Assembly (NCBI RefSeq): GCF_020622345.1 | Contig: NZ_JACNMO010000028.1 | Coordinates: forward strand, 1-64,000 | Source of the DNA: Roseobacter weihaiensis | GTDB lineage: Bacteria; Pseudomonadota; Alphaproteobacteria; Rhodobacterales; Rhodobacteraceae | DNA length: 64,000 bases | Reading direction: 5' to 3' | Shown here: positions 8,608 through 17,276 of the stretch, in pieces | Layout: each line of letters opens with the position of its first letter | Position numbering within the stretch: the stretch's first letter is position 1 | Made by a program: the position numbers and the translations under genes | The notes under the pieces: model-generated | Databases searched by the model: none | Seen by the model: the letters and a program-made list of their open reading frames with translations, nothing else | What the model was told of the DNA's origin: nothing

Positions 8608-9407
8608 TGAACATGAATACAGCGATCAATATACAGGAGCAGGCGGCCACGGACGCGATCATTGAGGTGCGCGGCGTGCACAAGGTCTACGGCGAAACCG
8701 TCACCGCGCTTCAGGATATCAACCTCGATTTCAATCGGGGCGAGTTGACCTCGCTGCTGGGCCCTTCCGGGTGTGGTAAGACCACCCTGCTGAAAATCAT
8801 CGCAGGCCTGCTGAAACCCACCAGCGGTGAGGTCCGTGTCAATGGCCGCCCGGTGACGGGTCCGGGTCCGGAACGCGCCTTTGTGTTTCAGGACTTCGCG
8901 CTGATGCCCTGGGCCACAGTGGTGCGTAACGCGGCTTTCGGGCTGGAGCTTCAGGGGGTGGCCAAGGCCGAGCGGGAGGCCCGCGCCCGCCACTACGTCG
9001 AAGAGGTCGGGCTTGCGGGGTTCGAGGATAAATACCCGCATGAGCTTTCTGGGGGAATGCGCCAGCGGGTTGGGCTGGCCCGCGCACTGGCGGTGGATGC
9101 GGATGTTCTGCTGATGGACGAGCCCTTTTCAGCCGTCGATGAGCAGACCCGCCGCAAGTTCCAGGAAGACCTGATCCGTCTGCGCGAGGTGGAGAACAAG
9201 ACCTTCATCCTCGTGACCCACTCCATCGAAGAGTCCGTGTACCTGTCGGACCGGATCATCATGTTGTCACCGCGTCCGGGGCGGCTCAACCGCATCGTCA
9301 CGCCGGAGATTGACCGGTCCGGCGACCCGGATCTCATTCGTCGCAACCCCGAGTACCTTGATCTCATTGATGAGATCTGGACCGGGCTCAGAGCCTATGT
9401 GGAGTAG
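8607..9407 (+). CDS. ABC transporter ATP-binding protein (TauB/SsuB type)
   Basis: A 266-residue nucleotide-binding protein with all key motifs: Walker A GPSGCGKTT, Q-loop VFQDFALMPW, signature LSGGMRQRVGLARAL, Walker B VLLMDEPFSAVD and the H-loop LVTHSIEES. It powers import by the two neighbouring permeases from the cytoplasmic face. The start overlaps the upstream stop; a second ATG two codons later (MNMNT) is equally possible. Three bases separate its stop from the next gene at 9411. Confidence 0.9.
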   Translation: MNMNTAINIQEQAATDAIIEVRGVHKVYGETVTALQDINLDFNRGELTSLLGPSGCGKTTLLKIIAGLLKPTSGEVRVNGRPVTGPGPERAFVFQDFALMPWATVVRNAAFGLELQGVAKAEREARARHYVEEVGLAGFEDKYPHELSGGMRQRVGLARALAVDADVLLMDEPFSAVDEQTRRKFQEDLIRLREVENKTFILVTHSIEESVYLSDRIIMLSPRPGRLNRIVTPEIDRSGDPDLIRRNPEYLDLIDEIWTGLRAYVE

Positions 9408-9410
9408 CTG

Positions 9411-10163
9411 ATGGAACTTTATGGCTTCAAGGTTCCCCGGTTTACCGCGTTGCTCTTTTGGGCCGCACTTTGGGAATTTGTCGGACAGTTTGAGCTGTTG
9501 TTGCTGTTCCCGCCGCTCTCGGAGGTGCTGATGGCCCTGCCGGACGTTCTGACGACGCCAAGCTTTGGCGAAGCGGCCCGCCTGACGGTGGCAAGCTACC
9601 TGGGCGGTCTGACACTGGCCATCGTGATCGGTGTGGGGCTGGGCATGTTGATGGGGTTGGTCAAGGCCGCCGATAACCTGTTGAACATGTGGGTGAATAT
9701 TTTTCTCTCAGCCCCCCTGTCGGCGCTCGTCCCGGTTATCATGATCCTTTTCGGCATGGGGATGCCCACCGTGGTGGTGACCGTCTTCATGTTTGCCGTC
9801 TGGATCATTGCGCTGGATACGCGGGCCGGGGTGTTGCATGTTTCGCCCTCGCTGATGGAGATGTCGCGCTCCTTTGGCGCATCGCGCGTCGCGCGTTTTC
9901 GCATCATCCTGTGGTCCGCCATGCCGGAGATCCTGGCCGGCGTGCGCCTTGGTGTGATCCGCGGGGTCAAGGGGGTTGTGATCGGTCAGCTGCTGGTCTC
10001 CATCATCGGGGTGGGCGCGCTCTTTTCGCTCTATTCGCAAAACTTCCTGATGGCGCATTTCTGGGCGCTCATCCTGATCCTGTTTGCCTTTGCATTGACC
10101 CTTGCCGATCTCATCGCCCGGCTGGAAACGCGCATCGAATACTACGCAGGCGCGCGCGCATGA
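9411..10163 (+). CDS. ABC transporter permease (TauC/SsuC type), second of two
   Basis: A 250-residue permease with about six membrane helices and an EAA loop (VARFRIILWSAMPEILAGVR) closely similar in form to the one in the permease at 7792, suggesting ancient duplication and a heterodimeric pore. Its stop codon overlaps the start of the next gene (ATGA at 10160), which ties the importer to the following enzyme-like gene. Confidence 0.86.
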   Translation: MELYGFKVPRFTALLFWAALWEFVGQFELLLLFPPLSEVLMALPDVLTTPSFGEAARLTVASYLGGLTLAIVIGVGLGMLMGLVKAADNLLNMWVNIFLSAPLSALVPVIMILFGMGMPTVVVTVFMFAVWIIALDTRAGVLHVSPSLMEMSRSFGASRVARFRIILWSAMPEILAGVRLGVIRGVKGVVIGQLLVSIIGVGALFSLYSQNFLMAHFWALILILFAFALTLADLIARLETRIEYYAGARA

Positions 10164-11137
10164 AGCTGACGCTCGCCACCTGGGACCACGACCGCGTCAT
10201 GCCGCTGCATGACGGGCGGGTCACCGTGCCGGGCGTGGCGTTTGACAGTCACATCCTGCCCACTGGCAAGCTCTTTCCACTTGCGGTGCAGGAGGCGCGG
10301 TTCGACATCACCGAGCTGTCGGTATCGAGCTATGTGCTGCAGGTTTCGCGCGGCGAAAGCGCCTATACCGCTATCCCGGCCTTTATCAGCCGGGCCTTTC
10401 GGCACAGCGGGTTTTACGCGCACCGCGATGCCCGGATCGAGACCTTGGCCGATCTGGCGGACAAGCGTGTCGGGGTGCCCGAGTATCAGATGACGGCCGC
10501 CCTGTGGATGCGCGGTCTGCTGGCCGATGAATACGGTGTGGATTGCACGAAACTGCACTGGCGCACCGGGGCGCTGGACACCGGCGTGCGGCACGAAAGA
10601 CTGGCCCTTGATCTGCCCGACGGCATGGTTGTTGCGCCGATCAAGGACGGTGAGACGCTTCAGGACCTCTTGCTGGCGGGCGAGATTGATGCGCTTTTGG
10701 CCCCCAACCCGCCAAAGGCGTTTCTGGAGAATGACCCGGCGATCAGACGCATTATCTTGGACTTCGGCCCGGCCGAACGCGCCTATCACCGCAAGACGGG
10801 GTTCTTTCCGATCATGCATCTGATCGGCGTGCGCAAATCACTGGTCACGGCGCACCCGTGGTTGCCAAAGGCCCTGCTTGACGGTTTTACCAAGGCCCGT
10901 GACATCGCGCTTGACCGTTTGAATGCCGTGTGGCTCGGGTCGGCCAATCGCCTTTCGTTGCCCTGGCTGAACGAAGCCATGGAAGCGACCCGCGCTGCGA
11001 TGGGTCAGGACTATTGGCCCTACGGGTTTGAGGCCAACCGCAAGGAGCTGACCGCGATCTGCCGGTATTCCAGCGCGCAGTACCTTGCCGCCCGCCCCGT
11101 CTCTCCCGAAGAGCTTTTCCCGGAGGCGGTGCGATGA
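10160..11137 (+). CDS. 4,5-dihydroxyphthalate decarboxylase-like protein (Pht5-like)
   Basis: The 325-residue product starts MKLTLATWDHDRVMPLHDGR and lacks a signal peptide. The layout (a target loop with DGRVTVPGVAFDSHIL, then FDITELSVSSYVL, then HRKTGFFPIMHLIGV) is that of the Pht5 family, a cytoplasmic decarboxylase of phthalate breakdown that shares the fold of NMT1/TauA binding proteins. It could therefore either decarboxylate an aromatic acid in the cytoplasm or be a leaderless binding-protein relative. The missing leader and the position after a complete importer favour the enzyme. The start at 10160 overlaps the permease stop and the stop at 11137 overlaps the next start, so it is in the middle of a coupled series. 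Confidence 0.78.
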   Translation: MKLTLATWDHDRVMPLHDGRVTVPGVAFDSHILPTGKLFPLAVQEARFDITELSVSSYVLQVSRGESAYTAIPAFISRAFRHSGFYAHRDARIETLADLADKRVGVPEYQMTAALWMRGLLADEYGVDCTKLHWRTGALDTGVRHERLALDLPDGMVVAPIKDGETLQDLLLAGEIDALLAPNPPKAFLENDPAIRRIILDFGPAERAYHRKTGFFPIMHLIGVRKSLVTAHPWLPKALLDGFTKARDIALDRLNAVWLGSANRLSLPWLNEAMEATRAAMGQDYWPYGFEANRKELTAICRYSSAQYLAARPVSPEELFPEAVR

Positions 11138-11889
11138 CCCCCGAGCTGATCCACGCGGGCCTTGGATGGCCTGTCGCAGGAACACTGGCGGCGCTGAGCT
11201 TTGTGGCGTCTTTCATCACGGTGGCCTTCGGGATTGGCGGCGGGGCGGTGATGCTGGCCGTCATGGCGGTGCTCTTGCCTGCCGCAGCCATCATCCCGGT
11301 GCACGGTCTGGTGCAGCTGGGCTCCAACGCCGGGCGGTTGTCGATCATGTTGGGCCATGTCCAGCGCGCGGTGATCCCGGCGTTTTTGCTGGGCGCCATC
11401 GTTGGGGTGGCAATCGGTGGATCAATGGTGGTGCAACTGCCTGCGGGGGCCATCCAGCTTGGGGTCGGCATGTTCATTTTGTGGTCGGTCTTTTTCAGAC
11501 CCCCCGGCTTTATGCGCAACTCATCCAGCGTTACGGGCGTTCTTTCAAGTTTTCTGACGATGTTTTTCGGCGGAACCGGCCCCTTCGTGGCGACCTTTGT
11601 CAAAGCGCAAGGGTTCGACCGGATGGGTCATGTGGCCACCCATGCCGCTTTGATGACCATCCAGCACCTGCTGAAAATCCTGGTTTTCGGCTTTCTGGGC
11701 TTTGCCTTTTCTCAGTGGATCGGATTTGTCGCCTTGCTGATCGCAGCCGGCTTTCTGGGCACAGTCGTGGGCCGTCAGGTGCTGACCAAGATCAACGAAA
11801 AGCGCTTTCACTTGCTGCTCAACGCCGTGCTGACTGTTCTGGCATTGCGGCTGATCTGGTCGGGAGGGACCGGGCTGATGAGCGGATAG
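11134..11889 (+). CDS. TSUP (TauE/SafE) family membrane transporter
   Basis: A 251-residue integral membrane protein with about seven to eight helices and the duplicated TauE/SafE signature: the first repeat at FGIGGGAVMLAVMAVLL and the second at FFGGTGPFVATFVKAQGFDR. Family members move sulfite, sulfoacetate or other small organic anions, commonly outward. In this operon it might expel a toxic anion or pathway by-product. It is coupled to the decarboxylase-like gene by an ATGA overlap. It is a distant relative of the second TSUP protein at 55980, not a close copy. Confidence 0.85.
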   Translation: MTPELIHAGLGWPVAGTLAALSFVASFITVAFGIGGGAVMLAVMAVLLPAAAIIPVHGLVQLGSNAGRLSIMLGHVQRAVIPAFLLGAIVGVAIGGSMVVQLPAGAIQLGVGMFILWSVFFRPPGFMRNSSSVTGVLSSFLTMFFGGTGPFVATFVKAQGFDRMGHVATHAALMTIQHLLKILVFGFLGFAFSQWIGFVALLIAAGFLGTVVGRQVLTKINEKRFHLLLNAVLTVLALRLIWSGGTGLMSG

Positions 11890-11984
11890 CCTTATCTGAC
11901 AACCAAATGTTCAGGCAGTGCGCCAAGCCTGAACTCAGAACAAAAAAGGCGCAAGGAGAAATGTATTCAAGGGAGGATACCAGA

Positions 11985-12983
11985 ATGACGAAGATGAAAA
12001 TGAACCGCCGGATGCTTCTCGGCACCGGCATCGCGGCATCTGCGATGACTCTGGCCACGCCGGGTCTGTTGCGGGCGTCCAGTTTCCCCGACCGAAACAT
12101 GAAGGTCTACATTCCGACCCGCGAAGGCGGTGGTGCCGACCGAAACTTCCGTGCGTTTTCCAGTGTCTGGAAGACCAAGCTCGGGGTGGATTTTGAGCCC
12201 GGATTCTATCCCGGCGCCTCGGGTCGCGTGGGCTATGAAATCTACATGGGCAAGGCCGAGCCTGACGCCTACAACCTGATCTTTGGCAACATGGGGCCGG
12301 AGGTGCTGAACTGGGCGGTGCAGGCTCCGAGCTTTGACGTGGAGGATTACTTCTATTTTGGCCGGGTCGACACCGATCCGGGCTGCGCGTTCGTGGGCGC
12401 TGAAAGCAGCTTGCAATCCATCGAAGACATCATTGCCGAAGGTAAAAAGCGGACCCTGACCGTGGGCACGAGCCGTATGGCGCATCCGGCCTCCATCGGG
12501 ATTCTGGCCTTGGGCGAGGCGACGGGCGCGAGCTTCAACCTGATCCCGCTGTCTGGCGGCAAGAACACCGTCGCAGGGGCCGTTACGGGTGAGGTTGATT
12601 TCTCCGTTCTGACCTCCGGGTCCGTGATTGCCGCGGGTGACAGCGTCAAGACCGTCTTGGTGTTTGGCGAAAACAAGGTCGGTGAGGCCCTGGATAATGC
12701 GCAAAACATCAATGACGCCTTTGATCTTGATCTGCCCGAGATGCTTTCGTCACGGGCCTTTGGCATCCACAAGGCGGCTGCGGACAATCATCCTGACCGG
12801 TTTGAAAAGCTGGTGGAGACGTTTAACGCCACCTTCGAGGATCCTGCGCTGATGGAATCCTACGTCGCCGCAAACGGCACGCCGGAATATCTCAACAACG
12901 GGGGTGTCGAAGAATGTGCACAGTTCGTCAAGGACATGCTTGAGCTTGGGAACCGCTACAAGCCGCTGCTGACCGGTGCCTAG
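11985..12983 (+). CDS. Tripartite tricarboxylate transporter substrate-binding protein (TctC family)
   Basis: The 332-residue protein has a leader with two arginines (NRRMLLGTGIAASAMTLATP) and the TctC/Bug fold: the first beta-strand loop YIPTREGGGADRNFRAF corresponds to the family's ligand-gripping GG loop, followed by YEIYMGKAEPDAYNLIFGN. It would bind a carboxylate in the periplasm for the TctBA permease encoded just downstream. I prefer the ATG at 11985 (behind GGGAGG) over 11961 (behind AAGGAG but too close). A 95-base gap separates it from the TSUP gene, long enough for a second internal promoter. Confidence 0.87.
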   Translation: MTKMKMNRRMLLGTGIAASAMTLATPGLLRASSFPDRNMKVYIPTREGGGADRNFRAFSSVWKTKLGVDFEPGFYPGASGRVGYEIYMGKAEPDAYNLIFGNMGPEVLNWAVQAPSFDVEDYFYFGRVDTDPGCAFVGAESSLQSIEDIIAEGKKRTLTVGTSRMAHPASIGILALGEATGASFNLIPLSGGKNTVAGAVTGEVDFSVLTSGSVIAAGDSVKTVLVFGENKVGEALDNAQNINDAFDLDLPEMLSSRAFGIHKAAADNHPDRFEKLVETFNATFEDPALMESYVAANGTPEYLNNGGVEECAQFVKDMLELGNRYKPLLTGA

Positions 12984-12996
12984 GGCCTGAGAAATG

Positions 12997-13023
12997 CGCC
13001 GGCGCCTTGGGAGGGGGCCGGCG
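12997..13023 (+). other. Intercistronic hairpin after the TctC-family gene
   Basis: CGCCGGC (12997-13003) pairs with GCCGGCG (13017-13023). It has no U-tract and lies between the binding-protein gene and the small permease gene, the same place as the hairpin at 7744. It probably stabilises the upstream message or lowers permease expression. Confidence 0.45.
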
Positions 13024-13063
13024 TTGTCGCTTGACTGCTGTCTGACGCCGCACAGGAAACACC

Positions 13064-13576
13064 ATGGCTCATGATCCGAACCGCGCACCGCGCCATCTGG
13101 GCGCTGACCTTGTCATCCCCATTCTGGCTGTGGTCTTCACGCTCTACTTCTTTTCGACGATCTGGAACTCGCCCTGGACCGCACAGGTCAGCGCGTTTTC
13201 CATCGGCGGGGTCCTGCTTTTTATCTGCCTTTTGTTTTTCATCAAGGTGACCGGGCAGCTCCGGCGGGGGGAGGGGCGTCTCACCTTCACAAGCCTCGTC
13301 AATTTCGAGGACATCCGCAGCGGGCGGGTGGCGCTGATTGGCACAACAATCGGGTTCTGTGTCTTGATCGACACGCTGGGTTTTACGCTCACGACCTTCC
13401 TGTTCCTGTGGCTCAGCATGGCGATTCTGGGGGCGTTTAAACGCCTCGGGCGGGTCACGATCACCTCGGCCATTCTGGCCTTTGGCGGCTGGGCCGTGTT
13501 CATCCTCGCCTTCGAGACCCGGTTCCCGCGCGGCTGGTTCGAGCAGACCATGCAGACGGTGCTGAGCAATGGGTGA
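13064..13576 (+). CDS. Tripartite tricarboxylate transporter small permease (TctB family)
   Basis: A 170-residue membrane protein with four predicted helices (around residues 13-30, 42-62, 85-110 and 125-150), the size and topology of TctB. It partners the large permease encoded at 13569, whose start lies inside the last codons of this gene (8-base overlap). The ATG at 13064 follows CAGGAAAC. TctB sequences are poorly conserved; the assignment rests mainly on being between TctC and TctA. Confidence 0.82.
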   Translation: MAHDPNRAPRHLGADLVIPILAVVFTLYFFSTIWNSPWTAQVSAFSIGGVLLFICLLFFIKVTGQLRRGEGRLTFTSLVNFEDIRSGRVALIGTTIGFCVLIDTLGFTLTTFLFLWLSMAILGAFKRLGRVTITSAILAFGGWAVFILAFETRFPRGWFEQTMQTVLSNG

Positions 13577-15083
13577 GACAGCTTCCCTTCTGGCGACGGT
13601 CTTTCTGGAAACGATCAGTTTCTGGTGGGTCATAATACCGACCATTTTCCTGGGCCTCATCGTGGGCGGCATTCCGGGCTTTTCAGCGGCCAATACGATC
13701 ATCATCCTGATGCCGCTGACGCTTGCGATGGATCTGCAGACCGGGCTGATCTTTATGGTTTCGCTTTATTGTGCCGCGCGGATGGGGGCGGGCATTCCGG
13801 CCATTCTCGTTAACATCCCCGGCACCGCAGGGGCGGCGGCCACCCCGCTCGACGGCTATCCGATGACCAAACAGGGCCGTGGCCAGCAGGCCTTGGCCAT
13901 CTCATTTGTCGCCTCTTCGCTGGGCGGGTTGCTGACCACGATGATTGCCCTTGCCGCCATGCCGATCCTGGCGCGCGTGGGCTTCTACATGCACTCGGTG
14001 GAGATGATCGTGGTGATGCTGTTTGGCATCTCGCTCATCGCGTCGATCGCCGCGCAGGACATGCTGAAAGGCCTGATCGCCGGTTTCTCCGGCCTGATGC
14101 TGGGCGCGATTGGCACCGATGTGGTCTATGCCACACCGCGCGGCACCATGGGTTTTCTGGAGCTATACGATGGCGTGCCGCTCATCCCGGCGCTAGTTGG
14201 GCTTTTTGCCGTCTCCGAGGCGTTCATCATCATCGAGAAACGCGTGATCCTCACCAAGCAGGGCCAGAAAGCCATGGAGAATCCCTCCTGGGCCGCGACC
14301 TTCGAGGGGGTCAAGGACGCGCTCTCGCGTTGGACCCATATTGGCTGGACTTCGGTGATCGGGTTGGTGATCGGCGTGATTCCCGGTGCGGGGGCCTCCA
14401 TCGCAAGCTTCGTGGCCTACCAGCAGTCGCGCACGTTCTCCAAAACACCCGAGAAATACGGCACCGGCCATATCGAAGGGCTTGTGGCCCCGGAAAGCGC
14501 CAACAATGGCGTGACCTCGGGGACGCTGGTGCCGCTCCTGGTGCTGGGTATTCCGGGCGGGGCCACGGCGGCGATCATGCTGGTGGTGATGCAATACCAC
14601 GGCGTCAGCTTCGGCCCCTCTCTCTTTCAACAGGAACCAGAGGTCGGTTACGGCATGTTCATGGCGATGGCGGTGTCTTACCTGCTGATGATCCTCACGA
14701 TCATCCCCCTGTCACGCTACATGAGCCGGGTGACCACGGTGCCGACGATCTATCTGGCCCCGATGATCATCTCCTTCACCTTGGTGGGGGCCTTTGTGCC
14801 GCGCGAATACATGTTCGACATGTATCTCGCCCTGGCCTTTGGTGTGATCGGCTATATCGCGCGCCGGACGGGCTATCACGTGGCCGCGATCTTGATCGGC
14901 GTGATCCTCGGACCCTTGCTGGAGACCTATTTCCTGCGGGCGCTCAAAAAGTCCGAAGGCGATATGATGGTGCTGTTTTCCTCGACCCTTGGAAACATCC
15001 TTTGGGTCGCTTTGGTGGTATCGCTGGTGCTGCCCGCCGTTCTGGACTGGCGCCGCAAGAAAAGGGAGCTTTTGTCGTCATGA
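13569..15083 (+). CDS. Tripartite tricarboxylate transporter large permease (TctA family)
   Basis: A 504-residue protein with about twelve helices and strong TctA signatures: GLIVGGIPGFSAANTIIILM and the matching GLVIGVIPGAGASIASFVAY half-way along, and VPESANN-like APESANNGVTSGTLVPLLVL. TctA forms the ion-coupled channel that takes carboxylates delivered by TctC. The stop overlaps the start of the LVIVD-repeat gene (ATGA at 15080). This is the second complete importer in the same operon as the TauABC system. Confidence 0.92.
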   Translation: MGETASLLATVFLETISFWWVIIPTIFLGLIVGGIPGFSAANTIIILMPLTLAMDLQTGLIFMVSLYCAARMGAGIPAILVNIPGTAGAAATPLDGYPMTKQGRGQQALAISFVASSLGGLLTTMIALAAMPILARVGFYMHSVEMIVVMLFGISLIASIAAQDMLKGLIAGFSGLMLGAIGTDVVYATPRGTMGFLELYDGVPLIPALVGLFAVSEAFIIIEKRVILTKQGQKAMENPSWAATFEGVKDALSRWTHIGWTSVIGLVIGVIPGAGASIASFVAYQQSRTFSKTPEKYGTGHIEGLVAPESANNGVTSGTLVPLLVLGIPGGATAAIMLVVMQYHGVSFGPSLFQQEPEVGYGMFMAMAVSYLLMILTIIPLSRYMSRVTTVPTIYLAPMIISFTLVGAFVPREYMFDMYLALAFGVIGYIARRTGYHVAAILIGVILGPLLETYFLRALKKSEGDMMVLFSSTLGNILWVALVVSLVLPAVLDWRRKKRELLSS

Positions 15084-16339
15084 AAGTTGCATATGAGATA
15101 GAAACCGGGAGTAATATCCGGGCGTTGGGGCGGCTCGACATTCCAGGCGGCGGGCAGGTCGTGGTGCAGGGCGACTACGCCTACATCGGCCATATGAAAC
15201 CGCCGCACGGGACCTCGATCGTGGATGTCTCTGATCCGGCCAACCCGAAGGTGGTGGCGCATATCGATCCGCCGGACTGGTCGCATACACACAAGGTACG
15301 TGTGGTGGGCGACCTGATGATTACCAACGTCGAGCAGGACCGCCGCCATTTTCTGCGCAAGGGCAACAAGATCCCGGCGCTCAGGCAGAGCGGCAAATCC
15401 GAGGCTGAGATCGCGGTCGCTCTTGGCGTTCACCCTCACGATATCGCGGACCTCGATGCGGCGCGGGAACGGGGCTACGACGGCGGTGGGTTCCGGGTCT
15501 GGGATATTTCCGACAAGACGCAGCCCCGGCTGTTATCCTATGTCAAAACCTATGGTTTTGGGACGCATCGTTTCGACATGGATGCGCATTACGCCTATAT
15601 CTCCACCGAGATGGAGGGCTATGTCGGCAATATATTGGTGATCTACGATCTGGCGGACCCGACCACTCCGCGCGAAGTGTCGCGCTGGCATATGCCAGGC
15701 CAGCACGTGGCCGCGGGCGAGGTGCCCACCGGGGCAGGCTACAGCCACCGGCTGCATCACGCGATGCGCTGCGGCGATGAGCTTTGGGCCGCGACCTGGC
15801 ATGCCGGGATGCGGGTGCTTGACGCCACGGACATCACCAGGCCGCGCGAGATCGGCGGCTACGCCTGGCCCCAGGCGATCCCGGAACCCACCCATACCGT
15901 GATGCCGCTGGAGCAGCCCATCAACGGACGGCGCTATGCCGTGGCCATTGATGAGGAACACGCGCATCTGCCCGGCCGTTTGCACGGGTTTGTCTGGGTC
16001 ATGGATGTCACCGACCTCAGTGCGATGGAACCTGTCGCCGCCTGGGACCTCACAGAGCGGGCCTGTCCCTTTATCGGCGAGGAAGGTGCCCGCTTTGGCG
16101 CGCATCAGTTCCGCGAAAAGCTCGACAGCACGTTGGTTTATTGCACGTGGTTTGCCGGCGGGCTGCGGGTGCTCGATCTGGCGGACCCCTTGCTGCCGAA
16201 AGAGGTGGCGCATTTCATTCCCGCGCGCGGGCCGGAGGGGGCAGCGCCGCAATCCAACGACGTGGATGTGGGCGAGGACGGCCGCATCTATTTACTCGAC
16301 CGTGTGAACGGTCTCGATATCCTGGAGATGACACTATGA
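15080..16339 (+). CDS. LVIVD-repeat beta-propeller-like protein
   Basis: The 419-residue protein has no signal peptide and consists of LVIVD-type repeats: TSIVDVSDPANPKVVAHI, FRVWDISDKTQPRLLSY, LVIYDLADPTTPREV, MRVLDATDITRPREIGGY and LRVLDLADPLLPKEVAHF, about 45-70 residues apart. These repeats form a propeller fold. Many His residues (PPDWSHTHKV, SHRLHHAM, PEPTHTV, GAHQF) lie at loop positions and could hold a metal, so an enzymatic role is possible. The function is unknown; its place between a carboxylate importer and oxidative enzymes suggests a pathway step. Both ends overlap neighbours by 4 bases. Confidence 0.8.
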   Translation: MKVAYEIETGSNIRALGRLDIPGGGQVVVQGDYAYIGHMKPPHGTSIVDVSDPANPKVVAHIDPPDWSHTHKVRVVGDLMITNVEQDRRHFLRKGNKIPALRQSGKSEAEIAVALGVHPHDIADLDAARERGYDGGGFRVWDISDKTQPRLLSYVKTYGFGTHRFDMDAHYAYISTEMEGYVGNILVIYDLADPTTPREVSRWHMPGQHVAAGEVPTGAGYSHRLHHAMRCGDELWAATWHAGMRVLDATDITRPREIGGYAWPQAIPEPTHTVMPLEQPINGRRYAVAIDEEHAHLPGRLHGFVWVMDVTDLSAMEPVAAWDLTERACPFIGEEGARFGAHQFREKLDSTLVYCTWFAGGLRVLDLADPLLPKEVAHFIPARGPEGAAPQSNDVDVGEDGRIYLLDRVNGLDILEMTL

Positions 16340-16824
16340 CTGATGCCGCTGACGATCTTTTGCCCCCAAGCGTGGACCCCAAACGCAAAGCTCTCGGGAT
16401 CCGGCGCGTTTCCGCCCGCAACGAGGGATCGACCCGCAGCGTGATGATGGTGCGCGATCACGTGGTCATCACCGACGAGAAAGAAAGCAACACCGGTCCC
16501 ACGCCGCTGGAGATGACGCTGTCGTCGCTGTGCGGCTGCGAAGGGGTTATCATCAACCGCTGTGCCGAGGCGATGAAGTTTGACTATTCGGCTGTCGATA
16601 TCGAAGCCGATGGCGAGGTGGATCAGCGCGGCAGTCGCGGGGTGCAGGGGGTCCGGCCCTATTTCAACTGGGTCAAGATGCGTATTCGCATCCACACCAA
16701 TGAAACCGATGATCGCCTCGACCGGTTGCGCAGGAACGTCGAATATCGCTGCCCGGTGATGAACCTCTTTACCTCCGCGGATGTAAAGTTGGATGTGACC
16801 TGGGAAAAGGTCGCGCCTTGCTGA
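16336..16824 (+). CDS. OsmC family protein
   Basis: A 162-residue OsmC/Ohr-fold protein. The two redox Cys positions are present: one in SLCGCEGVIINRCAEAM, the other in EYRCPVMNLF. OsmC-like proteins reduce organic hydroperoxides with thiol or dihydrolipoyl reductants, though some catabolic-operon members have other jobs. The first ten or so residues are longer than classical OsmC. Here it might detoxify peroxides made by the neighbouring molybdenum hydroxylase. It overlaps the previous gene by 4 bases and the next by 7. Confidence 0.84.
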   Translation: MTDAADDLLPPSVDPKRKALGIRRVSARNEGSTRSVMMVRDHVVITDEKESNTGPTPLEMTLSSLCGCEGVIINRCAEAMKFDYSAVDIEADGEVDQRGSRGVQGVRPYFNWVKMRIRIHTNETDDRLDRLRRNVEYRCPVMNLFTSADVKLDVTWEKVAPC

Positions 16825-17276
16825 AACTCCGCATCAACGGCCAGCTGCGCGCGGTGACCTCCGCGCCCGACACGCCGTTGGCCTACGTTCTGCGGGATGA
16901 ATTCAAGCTGAAGGGTACCAAGATCGGGTGCGGGTTGGAGCAATGCGGGGCCTGCACCGTTCTGGCCGACGATGAGGCGGTGCAGAGCTGTGCAACCCCG
17001 GCCGCGGTTTTTGAAGGGCGCGCGATCACCACCATCGAGGGTCTGTCACAGACGCCCGAGGGCAAACGGGTGCAGCAGGCTTTTGTCGCTCAACGAGCGG
17101 CCCAATGCGGCTATTGCACGGCGGGGCTGGTGGTTGCTGTCACCTCGCTGCTGCGCACCCAGGGCGCGTTTGATCGCGCCACCGCCCAAACTGCCTTGCG
17201 GGGACATTTGTGCCGCTGCGGGTCGCATCCTCGTGTGCTGGCCGCAGCAGAGGCAGCGCAAAAGGGCGACGGATGA
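16818..17276 (+). CDS. (2Fe-2S) subunit of a molybdenum hydroxylase (IorA/CoxS type)
   Basis: A 152-residue iron-sulfur subunit. The plant-type cluster ligands are in GCGLEQCGACTVL with a fourth Cys at VQSC, and the second cluster ligands are in QCGYCTAG and HLCRCG. It passes electrons from the molybdenum centre of the partner encoded at 17273. The likely start is the TTG at 16818 (LLKLRINGQ), because the conserved N-terminal strand begins immediately; it overlaps the OsmC stop. The partner gene starts in an ATGA overlap with its stop. Confidence 0.9.
   Translation: MLKLRINGQLRAVTSAPDTPLAYVLRDEFKLKGTKIGCGLEQCGACTVLADDEAVQSCATPAAVFEGRAITTIEGLSQTPEGKRVQQAFVAQRAAQCGYCTAGLVVAVTSLLRTQGAFDRATAQTALRGHLCRCGSHPRVLAAAEAAQKGDG

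Noticed and set aside
9689-10159. N-terminal extension of the decarboxylase-like gene across the permease gene
   Set aside because: The permease frame is clearly coding there, and the ATGA overlap gives a natural start at 10160.
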